DNA of 64,000 bases. It comes from Verrucomicrobiaceae bacterium (GTDB lineage Bacteria > Verrucomicrobiota > Verrucomicrobiia > Verrucomicrobiales > Verrucomicrobiaceae). The DNA is taken from positions 62,001 through 126,000 of the forward strand of contig JAEUHN010000047.1 of assembly GCA_016795365.1 (NCBI GenBank), read 5' to 3'. Numbering within the stretch: position 1 is the stretch's first letter; every line of letters starts with the position of its first letter. Under the pieces are notes generated by a model. It worked only from the letters and a program-made list of their open reading frames with translations. It was not told the DNA's origin and searched no databases. Positions 27,024-39,400 of this stretch are shown one piece after another. The position numbers were made by a program, and so were the translations under genes.

Positions 27024-27039
27024 CTCTCATTAATGAGAG
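27024..27039. promoter_or_regulatory. Perfect 16-bp palindrome, candidate operator
   Basis: CTCTCATTAATGAGAG reads identically on both strands, with no loop. An uninterrupted palindrome of this length is more typical of a dimeric-regulator site than of a terminator. It is about 380 bp upstream of the giant gene and beyond the previous gene's terminator. Confidence 0.45.
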
Positions 27040-27223
27040 CTTGTGGTCGTGTGGTGACAGCCTCTCATGCATCCAGGGCCGACGAGTTCGAACGTTCCTG
27101 ACAACGCGTGGTCTGAGATTCCACTATGACTGCCTCTGCTCTGCACTCTCGCCATCGGGGAACATTCCCCAGGATGGCTCGATACCCTTCTGAAGTCTTG
27201 GTGGGACAAGGCGGAGCGTCTTC

Positions 27224-27260
27224 ATTGCCTCGCTGTAACGTTTTTTGGATTGCCTCGCTG
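27224..27260 (+). repeat. Direct repeat ATTGCCTCGCTG x2, 25-bp period
   Basis: The 12-bp word occurs at 27224-27235 and again at 27249-27260, separated by 13 bp that include a T-run. Two and a half helical turns separate the copies. They might bind a regulator upstream of the giant gene. Confidence 0.4.
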
Positions 27261-27416
27261 ACATGCAATGTGTTTACATCGGCAATCAAATTCCAAAATC
27301 CGGGATTGGCTTCCTGCTAGCGCCTTCAGAACCCCCTTCACAGAAGCGATCCTGCCAGTTTTCCCGCTCCTTTTAAGTCAAAAAGTCTGCGTCTCAGCCC
27401 TCCTCCTCAAACCGCT

Positions 27417-30400
27417 ATGACTACTCTTCGTCCATTCCATCAAGCCCGGCAGAAAGTCGTGCCGCTCATGATTGTGGCTCTGGCATTCTCCCAGATGCGG
27501 TCATCGGGTATTGATGTCTATCTCAACGGACGCAGTGATGGCTTCACTGGCCCCGGCAGCTTCTCCAACTGGAGCTATCCAACCGCCCAGGACCGCATTA
27601 TGTGGGGTGGTGGACTCGCGGCTGGGGCCATGACCGCGAATGCGACTACACCTCTCGGTTCGAACCTCTTGTCAGTGAAGGGCATCAAGGTGCTGGACGA
27701 TGCCACAGGTGCCCTGACCATTCAGGCCCACGGAAGTGGCAATACCACGCAGACGCTCCTTCTCGGTGATCAAGGCATTGACCTTGGGTTCGCCAGCCAA
27801 AACCTCACCATCAACAAGTCCAATGCCGGACGCACCCTGGGAGTGACCCTCGGCACGGCACAGACGTGGATCGCTGGTAATGGGCGCACGCTGGCTGTTA
27901 ACGCCGATGTCACGGCCAACAACAACCAGCTCACGCTCGCCACCCGTGGCTCGGGGGCCATCACTCTTGGTGGTGCGACGAACATGGGGACTGGAGTGCT
28001 CACGATCGACAAGCAAGGGACCGGTGCGATCAACGTTACGGGAGCGCTCACGGCTGGCACCATCAGTGCGGTCAATGCTAACAGTGGCACTGTGACATTC
28101 GGGACGACGGGCACCGCTGCGGTCAATGTCCCCGTCCTCAATCTGACAGCTTCGAGCACGGGTGGTTACACCTTCGCTGGGGCGACAACGGCGAACGGAG
28201 GCATTACCTTCAATGGTCTCGGCTCCAACACGCTGCAGTTTAGCAGCACGCTGTCCACCTCTGGTGGCAATGGCAACCTTACCGCTACGACGACCAACGC
28301 TGGCGCGCTGACGTTTGTGGGCGCCGTGAATCTTGGGACTGGAACCTCGACTCTCAATCTCCACACGAGTGGTGCTACTCAATTCCAGTCCAGCCTCAAC
28401 GCAGGCTCGCTTATCGTGAACTCCACCAAGGGCGGTGCCATGACCTTCACTGGGGCGCTCACAGCCCCGACGGTGACGATCAACACCAAGGGGACAGGGG
28501 CTTTGACATTTGGCAATGCCAACAGTGTCGGCACGACTGGCTTGAGCGCCTCCTCAGCCTTCACGATGAACAACATTGGTGCGGCCAACGCCACCTTCAA
28601 CAGCACCGTCACATCGCCAACCATCAACATTAACACGGCTGGTGCCCTGACGATGTCGAGAGCCGTCTCGGGCACCACGTTGAACTTTACCACCTGGGGC
28701 GGTGGCGCGGCGAGCTTCGGTGAGACCGTGAGCGCAACGTCCGTGCTGAACTTCACTGCCAATAACAACAGTGCCACGACTTTCACAGGCACGGTCACAG
28801 CACCCACATTCAACCTCATCAACCGTGGCACGTCCGCTGTTACGACCAACGGGATTAGCGCCACAACAGCGATCAATATTACCAATGACAGCACTGGTGC
28901 CATCAACCTGAACGGACCCATCTCGGGTGCCGGAGCGCTTACGATCGTCAACAACAGCACCTCTAGCGGCACGGTGGTGAAGCTGGCTGGCAATAACACC
29001 TTCACCGGAGCTACTTCAGTCACAGGGGGCACTCTTCAACTTGACCTTGCCACTGCGAACAACAACAAGCTCGCCGACGCGGCTGCGCTGAAGCTCAATC
29101 GCGCCATCGTGAACATTACGGGTCCGACCAGTGGCGGCGTCCAGGAGTTGATCGGAAGTCTTGCTCTCGATGGCGGTTTCAATCGAATCACCCGCAGTGC
29201 TGGAACTGGGACGATGAGGGTCAATCAGATTACTCGTAGCGCTGGTGCCGTGCTCGACATGGGGGCGGCAGGTCTTGCCGACACAGACCGCCTCAATACT
29301 TTTGGAATTTTGGGCGGTTGGGCCACCATCAACGGCACAGACTGGGCGATCAATGCGACGGGTGCAGGCGATGGCTTGATCAACGCACTGGCGACTTATA
29401 CCACGCAGAACACTGTGACCTCGTGGACCACACCATCCCAGAATATTCTTGTAAACCTCACCTCTGGAAACACGACGGGCACGCTTTCAGGAACCACAAC
29501 GATCAACTCGCTGAAGATCGACAATGGCGCTGGCACCACTAACATCAACGTAGCAGCCCAGGCGTCTGGCTCCACATTGGTCATTGATAGCGGCGGTATC
29601 ATTGTCCGCGGCACGGGCACGGGTGGAACGAAGACCATTGGCTCTGCTGGTGGCAATATCACTGCTGGAACCCTTGCCAACGCGACCGCTTATCGTGCAG
29701 GCGCAGCCACGAGCGATCTCTTCTTCCACGTTGGATCGACTCCCGACACCATCCTTAACTCCAACATCATCGACAATGCGGCGTTAACGGGATCCACCTC
29801 CGTCGGCTTGGTCAAAACGCAAGCGGGCAAGCTCATTCTCCTTGGCAACAATACCTACACCGGAAAGACGACCATTGGTGGCGGCACCCTTCAGGTGGGC
29901 AACAATACGGCCACAGGGACGCTGGGAAGCGGCCCGATCGAGATTGGCCCTGGAGCCACCCTCGCTTACACCCGCACTGATGCGGTGACTCTCGGTAGCA
30001 GCATTTCAGGCGGTGGTGGGCTTACCCAGAACAATGCGACCGGTGCGCTGACTCTCTCCGGCAACAACACTTACTTCGGCAGCACAACCATCTCGCTCGG
30101 TGCCATCAAAGCGGGTTCTGCCAATGGGTTGTCCCTGAACTCGCTGTTTAGCCTGGCGAATGTTGCCAGCGCGTCACTTCAATTGAATGGATTTGATTCT
30201 TCAATCGGAAACCTGGCTGGGGGCGGCACCACTGGTGGGAATATCGCTCTGGGCGGCAACAAGCTGACGATCGCTGCTGGCAATGCTTCTCAAACTTATG
30301 CGGGCATCATTTCGGGAACGGATGCCAGTTCTCTCGTCAAACTGGGAACGGCAGTCCTCACGTTGTCTGGTGCCAATACCTTCACGGGCACCGTCACCGT

Positions 30401-33400
30401 TGGGGCCGTGGATGGAGCCAATGTGGGAGGCCTTACCATATCGGGTGCCACGGCCATCAAGGGTGCTACAGTGAATGCGGGAACACTGACCGTGACTCAT
30501 GCGACTGCAACGACGAACATGACGATCGGTGGGGCCGTGAATGTCACAGGTGGGTCGTTTGTCATGGGCGGAACGGGCACCAACACGATTTCCGGGGCTC
30601 TGAATGTGAGCAACGCGGGAGCTGCGAGCTTCTCGGGTGCAAGCCCCTCGATAAACACCATCACGGGCGCAGTGACCGTTGGAAACGCGGGGTCGGTGTC
30701 GTTCACGAATGTGGCGAACATCACCGGCAAGGTATCGGTTAACGATCAGGCCAGCTTTGCGCTCAATGGTGCCGCCGCGAATAACACGTTGACGGGCGGA
30801 CTTGAGGTGGCCCCTGGTGCTTCGGTTGCATTGAGCGGCAATACCACGTTCAACGGAGCGGGATTGCTGCTGAACAACGGGGGTGCTCTCACAATGGCTG
30901 GTGCCAATGTATTTAATGGTCCGTTGGTGATTGGAGGCCCATTGGCGCTCACACTTTCCAACACGACCACTGCCAACGTCTTCAATGGCCAGGTGACGGT
31001 GAACGCCGGGAGTTTGGCAGTCAGCCATGCGACTAACACTTTCAATGGACTGGTTACGATGGCCAGTCCTAACACCCTCAACGTGACAGGCACTGGCGTG
31101 ACGACTTTTGGGGCTGGGGCCAGTGTTACCAACGGAACACTATCCGTGGCTGGCAGCGCTAACGTCTCAGCCGGGGGCATCTCGACGAGCAACGTGGGAT
31201 CGGTGTCCGTCACGGGTCTCACCACCGTTGCCGCGGGTGGACTTAACCTCGCTGGCTCAGGGAACATGACTTTCACTGGTGGGGTGAATGTCACCGGGAC
31301 GAGCAGCTTCAATAACACAGGCCTGCTCACGATTGGTGGGAGCAACACCTTCAACGGCAATGTGATTTTTAGCAATCCGCGCCCGGTGACTCTCACAGCT
31401 CCGGTGGTAAACGGTGCTATCACGGTGAATAGCGGTTCCATCACGGTCTTGGGACCCACCTCGGGACTTACCGGCTTGACAGCCAATAACGGTGGCGGCT
31501 TGATCGTCACCGCAGCTCCATCGGTGACGGCCCTTCCTATCAACCTGTCCGGCGGGCCTTCGAACGCTGCATCGAGCCTGACGATCAACGGCACACTGAC
31601 GGCCCAGGTGGGGACTCTTCCCCTCAACACCAGTGCTTTTCTTGGTTCAGGAGTCACGGCCGAACTCGCCCCCTCCAGTGCCACCACTTACGCGGGTGTG
31701 ATCGCTGGCTCGGGCGGCGTAGCCAAGAATGGATCGGGTGATGCAACCATTTCCGGCGGCAACAGCTTCACTGGCACCTTGGCCGTGAACTCGGGAACAC
31801 TTTTTGCAGCTCCCTCCACCAGCAATCCTGGGATCTCGGGCGTTATTGGTGACCGTGCTTCGGTCGTGGTAGCCTCCGGTGCCACACTCGACATCTCGGG
31901 GCGCTCGGAAACTGTTGGCTCCCTTGCTGGTGCAGGATCGGTGCAGCTTGGGCAGAATGGAGAACTAGTGGCCGGGCGCAACAACAGCAGCACCGTGTTC
32001 TCTGGCTCCTTGCTCGGCTCTGGCTCATCGTCATTGACCAAGCAAGGCAATGGCACGCTCACGCTCTCTGGGTCAAGCACGGGTGCCAATTCGAAAGTAA
32101 CCGTGGAAGGCGGTTCCCTTGTTCTTGCCAGCCCTGGCAATTCGGCGTTGCCAGATACGACAGATGTGGACCTCGCCCGATTGGGAACCAGCTTGGTCGT
32201 CAATACATCGGAAAGCGTTCGTATCCTCTCAGGGGCACCGGGCACGTCCGTTCAGATCAATGGCGGTGCCACGCTTACCGCGTCATATTTTGATACTGCG
32301 TTTACAAGTATTGGAGGGACGCTCACTGGCGGATCGCGCGTGGTCACTGGCATGGATTCTCCAGGCACGCGTTTCTTGACCGCTGGTATGTATATTAGCG
32401 AGTCCAATTTCATCGACAATGGGACGTGGGTCACCCAAGTGGTTGGCACGGGTCTCACGGGCTCGCAGGGGCTCTTGCTGGGGAGTAATATCCTTTCACC
32501 TGGCGGCGTGGGGACCATCAACTTCTACAAAGTGGGAGTCTTGAACAGTGCGCTTACAGGTGCAGGCAACTTCGTGAAGACTGGTCCGGGAACCCTGATG
32601 ATGGCGGGACGCAATACAAACACCGGTGATACGGTGGTGAACCAGGGCACCGTGGTCTTGGGGGGCATCGAATCGGGTGGGCGATACATTTTCCAAAACA
32701 TCCTCAGTGATCAGTCGGCAGTCGTGTTGGGCACCTCGGCACGAGTCGAGATGCCGTTGAATGCAAGCAATCTGCTTCCATTTGAGCGCGTCGGGAGTGT
32801 GTCCGGCGGAGGTGGATCGGCTGCCTTCAGCCTTGTGAGTGCCTTCTCATCGTCGGAGAAAAGTGTGGGAGCTCTTGCCTTTGGCGGTGACAACTCTGAT
32901 CGGACCTTCGTCGGAGTCATTGAGGGACAGGATACCGCTGCAAGAGTCTTCGTGATGAAAGAAGGATCGGGCACTTTTGTCTATCGCGCGAACAATCTCG
33001 GCTATGACGGTATTACCCGCGTGGATGGTGGCACGTGGGTGATCCCTGCTCCGACTGCCTTTAATTCCTTCTCCAGCGGACTGAATGGATCTGCTGCCCA
33101 GTCGAGACTTGAATTGTCAAACCGTGCAGGGGTGGTTTTTCGCACCGAGATCACTCAGCCGATGCCGTTCTTGGTGGGTGGTGTGGGTGTGACAAAGACG
33201 TTCCGCACGGGCACTCTGGGCGCGCTGGCAGGTAACTACATCAATCAAACTGGTGGTGAGCTACAGGTGGGAGTCGGTGCGGCCTTTGCGGTTAATGGCA
33301 CAGGTGGTGAAACATGGTTCAGCGGTGCTGTTACAGGTGCTGGCGGCTTCTCCAAGTCTGGAACTGTTGCGATGGTCCTGGCAGGAGCGAACACTTACAC

Positions 33401-36400
33401 TGGCGACACGGTTGTTGCTGGAGGCGATCTGCACCTTGGCTACTTGAGTGCCGGTGCTGGTGTTGGTGATCTACGTCCCGGAGGGCAGTCCGGTAGTTTC
33501 TCCGCTTCCACCTTGGTGAACCTGAGTGGAGGAGGAAGCGTTCACCTCAATGGCCTCAACACCAGTGTCCGCACATTGGCATCGTCAAATGGCAGCGCGG
33601 TGGTGACCCTTGGCAATGGAACAATCACGCTGGAAGATGGGTCTGGAGAAACGTTTCAGGGTGCCATTCGGTCAGGAGGCGGATTTAGTTCGTCCGGGAA
33701 TGGATTGGTGAACATCGGGCAGGTCGTGCTCAAAACTGGAAGCTGGACCGTCAAAGGTGATCAGACGATCGATGGCCCGTCCGTGGCCGTGCAGTCTGGC
33801 GGTGTCCTGAATATCAACAGCTCGACCAACAATGCATTGAGGGATAGCACCAGAGTGTTCGTGGGGACTGGTGGTAGCGTGGTCGTAGGCGGCGATTCGG
33901 GCAACTCCGCAGAGACGATTGGTTCGCTGCATGGCACTGGAACTGTCAACCTGGGGACAGGTCGGACGTTGGTTCTCACGCAAGCCGGAGGTTCATCTCA
34001 TGGCATCTTTGGGGGGCAGATTACCGGATCAGGTAGTTCGCTGGTTCTTGATGGTATCGGGAGACTCGACCTTCAGGGCACAAACACATACTCAGGAGAA
34101 ACGGCAGTCAAAGGAGCTGCCACGTTGTCCTTCAGTGTGGGGACGGGCACTTCCTCCACTCGCTTGAGTGATTCCAGTGTTCTGAGGTTGGGGCAGGGTA
34201 ACATTCTGTTGAGAGACGGGCGGGATACGAATGGATCGACACTCGCTAACCCAATTGCACCGACGATTGAAACGGTCGCCGGACTGACTCTCGACAGAGG
34301 TGCAAATACAATTCGCCAAGAGCCAGGTTCGCTGGGTGCGATGAATGTGGGCAATATTACAGTTAACCAGGGAGCAGCCCTGAATGTGAGCAAGAATGCA
34401 GTGCTGACGACAGCCTCCAACCTTGAGACACATCCGGGAGGAGCCCTGGCTGCGCCCTATCTGGGAGGCTGGGCAACCTTCGATGGGCGGTCTTGGGCCA
34501 AGGTGTCAGAACTGGATGGCGGTGAAACGGTGATTTCAGGTCTCGAAGAGGGTGCGTATGTGTCCGGGTGGTTTCCGGGCTCTCACACGCTACTGACGGG
34601 CAGCTTTTCTGTGACCCCCAGCGGATCAAACACATCGATCACCACAGAGACATTGGCTATCGGGGCAATTACGGGTCTCGCCGCTGATCTGGTTATCAAT
34701 CGCACGGGAGTCATCAATTCAGGGGGCATCCTGGTTACACCTGAATTGGGTGGTGCAGAGTTTAACATTCTGCCTGGTGCCAACAGTCCGGCCCTCAGGC
34801 CCGGGGGCAATCAGTTCTTCGTCCATCAATACAATGCACAGGGAGTTACGAAAATTGCAGTGCCGTTGGAAGATGGCACCAGTGCTACGTCACTCACCAA
34901 GACTGGCCAAGGCACCCTTGTCCTTACGGCCCGAAACACCTTCAGTGGACCGGTGACGATTGGGGGTGGAACACTACAGTTGGGAGATGGCACCTCCACC
35001 GAGACCCAGCTTCTGTCGTTCTCGACCGGCGACATGATCAACCACGGTATCCTCTCGGGAAATGCAAGTTCGGGCGATGTGATCGATGTGAGCAACAACG
35101 TGGTAGGGTCAGGGGGAGTGCGCCAGATCGGGGAGGGGGGACTTTCTCTGAGTGGGGCGCAGAACACCTACACGGGAAGAACCTCCGTAGTGAGAGGTCA
35201 GCTAGATGCTACGACCCCGACTGCACTGGGCTCAACTGACAACCTCACAGCTGTAGAACTAGGCGCTACACTCTCGGTGCTCGACAACATTCTGGAGCCA
35301 GTCGCTCTCAAGGGAGGCACGATCAACACGATCGCCAACCTTGGCGGCACCTTGATCGTCGCGGGCGACAGCAACGTCAATGTAACCTCCGGGCAGGTAA
35401 GTTTGAATGCTCCCGTTTTGGCTCCGCTCAATCACGTGCCAACTTTTTCGGTCAGTGGGGATGTGTTGAATCTGACGCAGCCCATGGCTGTCCGAAGTGT
35501 TGTGTTCGCTGGGGGCAACGTTAACGTTCAGGCGGGAGCCACACTAGGTGCAGGGACGATCGTCAACGACGGAGCGCTCTCCTTTGTAACTGGCAACACT
35601 CATCGTGCTATTGCGCAACAGATCTCCGGAACTGGCGGGCTTACGTTCAACAGCGGAGAATGGTTCATCGGAGAAAACAACACATATACAGGGAGAACTG
35701 AGATCGGATTTGCACCAGAGGTCGGCGGCGCGACCCCTTCCACAGTGCGCACGGTAGTGCATGTGGGTTTGGATGGTTTTTCCGGCAGCTTGGGAACCGG
35801 GGACATTGAAGTCACTTCCCCCACTGACAACAACAGTGCTATCAGGTTCCACCGAATGGATACTTTGACCGTTCCGAATCAGATACTCCTGAATCCTAAC
35901 ACTAACGGTTCAACCGCCGCAAGAAATGTGGATTTCGTCAAGGAAGGCCTTGGCAACTTGGTCTTCACAGGCACGCTGATCTCTGGCCGAACCGATCTTG
36001 CCCCGGCGACTCAACGTGCGCTGGTGACCGTCAATGGAGGCGGTCGTATGATCTTCCAAGGCGGTGGTGCCACTCATCACAATTTTGACAACAGCAATTC
36101 AAGGCTCATAGCCATCAACAACAATGGACATATCGAGTTTCGGAGTAACGATCCGTCGCACACCGATACTATTTACGGAGCACTGGGAGGCGGAGGAACC
36201 TGGGTTTTCAATGGAGGAACGATTCAGCTCGCCAACCAGGGATTGAATTCGGGTGGTTGGAACGGAAATGCTTTTGTCAACAAGGGTGTGCTTGAGACGT
36301 CTATCGACGATCAGCTCGGAGCTGACCTGGATATCATTGTGACCAACGGCGGCACTCTCCGTGTTGGTGGCATCGATTCGTCGGGCAATTTGTTCTCTCA

Positions 36401-39400
36401 GAAAGGTGGTGTCGTGGAGATCAATAGCAGCCGTCTCACTTTCGATGACGGTGATGAGAAGAGCGTGAATGGCCGCATTATTGGCAGCGGCGATCTGAAT
36501 ATTCAGGGCGGGACCATGAACCTCTATGCCACGGATAATTCGTTTACTGGCACTCTGATGGTGACCAATGGAACTGCGCGGGTTCGCACCTTGGCAAACA
36601 ACAACGTCCCCAGTTCGGCTGGATCAGGTGCTGACATCCAGTTGGGATGGCATGACGCGAGCGTTACTCCAGTGTCGCTCGGGACGGGAACGCTAGAATA
36701 CATCGGACTTGGCTCGACCACCAACCGGAACATCATTCTCGGCTCTCCATCGGCGGAAGCTTTGGATGTGGCCAGAACATCCTTCACGGTTTCGTCGAAT
36801 GGTCTTGGTGCACTCGTTCTTAACGGCAATGTTGTGACAACAAGTGTCTCCGGTGTTGATGTGGTGGGACGCAAAGCATTCGTGCTCACAGGTGAGAATA
36901 GAGGTGACAACATCTTCTCAGGAAACATCACTCCGACATCCATTGCTGCCTCCGATGAAATCGACTTGGTGAAAAATGGGAATGGGACTTGGCACCTGAC
37001 GGGAGGGAACCGCAGTTCCTTCCGGGGCGATGTGGATATCAATGGTGGCATTTTGGTGGTCGATAGCCTTTCCGAGCTTGGAAATCTTGCGGTGGCTAGA
37101 GATTTTAATATCGGTGCAGGCACTCTTCAGGTGCAGACTGCGGCGGCGATCACCGAGACCCTGGCCGCAAACATTCGGATCGGCAGCACAGCCACAGGAG
37201 GCATCTCGAATATCGGAAACAGCACGCTCGTTATTAACTCAACGATCTACTCAGCAACGATCAATGACGACCCTGCAAATCCACTTAGCGGGGCTGGATC
37301 GCACAACCTTGTCCTTGATGGCACAAACACGACCGCCAATACCATTAACGGCGTCATCGGAGGCGTTGGCAATAACATGGGCATCACCAAGAACGGTTCG
37401 GGCCGTTGGGTGATCGCCAATTCGGCCAACTTGCTGACAGGTGGAACAACCATCAATGCTGGCACGCTCGAGATCACAGGGGGCAACGCTCTGGCTGACG
37501 CAGGAACGGTGAACCTCTCGAATGCGGCTGTGAATGGCTTTGCTACGGGCAACTCACGTTTGAACATCGGGCAAAGCGAAACCATCGGCGCACTGCAGGG
37601 AGCGATTGGCACAACGGTGGCTTTGGCTGCTGGCCAGACCCTGAGCCTTGTCGGTGGCTCAGCTACCTTCCAGGGCGTGATTCAGGAAGACGGACCAGGT
37701 GCTGGGCTAACCGTCACCAGCAACACCAACGATTCCGCACGCATTGCAACTTTCTCAAACATCAACACCTTCAGCGGACCCGTTTCAATCTTGGGCGGAA
37801 CTCTCCCAGATCGAAGCGCGGCAAATCGAATCGATGTTTACTATCTCGCCAATGGGGGCACGGGCTCGGGTATTGGCAGCTCGTCAAATGCGGCCTCCAA
37901 TTTGACCATCAACACCAATGGCAAAGGCGGCGGTCTTCGTTACATCGGTTTCAATACTGTAAACACAGATCGCTTGTTAACGCTGGGCGTGGGCAATGGT
38001 GCGACAATCGGAGAGAGTGCGGCTTCCATCTGGGCTGACGGTCAGATCTCTGGCAACAAGGTTCCGGTGCTCAATTTCACCAACACGGGCGCTCTGGCTT
38101 ACACAGGATCGGGGAATCGAAAGCTGACATTCCGCGGCGGCAATCGTGGTGATGGCGTGAACTTGAATACCTTCAGCCCGGCCATTGCCGATGGGCCTGG
38201 GGGAGTAACTTCGATTGGCAAGACTGATGACTCGGTCTGGCTGATCAATGGCAACAACACCTTCACTGGTTCAGTAGCGGTTGAGCGCGGCACGATTGCG
38301 TTTGCCGGTTCTGGATTGGGCACGGGAACAGGCACAGTGACTGTGACCCAGCCCTCCAATGACATACGGTCATTCTTCGATCTCAAAGGAGGCGTGGTGA
38401 GTAACCGCAATGTGGTGCTGGTTGGTGGTGCCAATAACACAGGCAATGGTTGGGGAGCCAGTGCCGGAGTGAACGTGTGGAATGGTTCAGTCGCAAATGA
38501 TGGCGGTAACGGCATCTGGGGAGTGCTGGGTGCCTCCACAGTGCTGACCATTAACGGTGTCGTTACAGGGGGTAACACCATCAACAAAGTGGGTAACGGA
38601 AGGCTGGAATTGGCCGGGGCTAACACCGCGTCGGGCGCGATCAATGTGATGGGCGGAACTCTGAAGCTCAACTACGCCACCCAGAACAACAGCAAGCTAG
38701 CAGACTTTGCTGGTCTTACATTGGGTGGCACTGGCGCGACTGCAGTGCAGGGTGGCGGCAATCGAGGCGGCACAAGCACCGCTTTTCAGCGGGGCAGCAT
38801 CATTGAGATTGGTGGCGGCAGTCACACGGAAGTCGTTTCTGGAACCAATCTCAATGCGGGCGCGTCTTCCATCACAAGGTCCATCGGTGACACGGGCAAC
38901 TCGAAGCTGAACCTTGCAGGTATCACTTCTAATGTGGGAGGCACTCTCGATGTGGTTCTTCCTGACTTCTTGGTCACGAATGCAACGACGACGGCCAGTT
39001 CAACGACAGTAACCTGCGACAGCACTGGTTTGATTGCGCCGGGCATGATCATCAGTGGCCCGAACATTCCAATGGGCACTACGGTTTTGAGTATCACAGG
39101 CCCCCAGACTTTTGTTCTGAGCCGTCCTGCGAATGGAGCGGGTTCTGGACAAACCCTTCGCGGACTGGCTTCCAGCACCGTGACGTTGACCCGCGTCTTC
39201 ACCAACAATGGCAATACCACCATTACCTGCGCCAGCACGGCCGGTCTCTCCCCTGGCATGGTAGTGCTGGGTGCAAGTATTCCAGCCGGCTCGAACGTTA
39301 GCGCAGTGGATAGTGCCACCACATTCAGAGTAACCACAGCACCAACGCAGACTTCGGTGAACATCACTGTCAACAGTGTGTCCTTCCCGGCCAATTATGT

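Larger units (their letters stand above)
26990..27416. promoter_or_regulatory. 427-bp leader region of the giant gene
   Basis: No convincing ORF lies here. The region holds a terminator tail at its start, a perfect 16-bp palindrome (27024-27039) and a 12-bp direct repeat (27224-27235 and 27249-27260). A weak TTTACA (27273-27278) has no good -10 partner. It must carry the promoter for the giant beta-repeat protein, and the symmetry elements suggest specific regulation. Confidence 0.5.
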
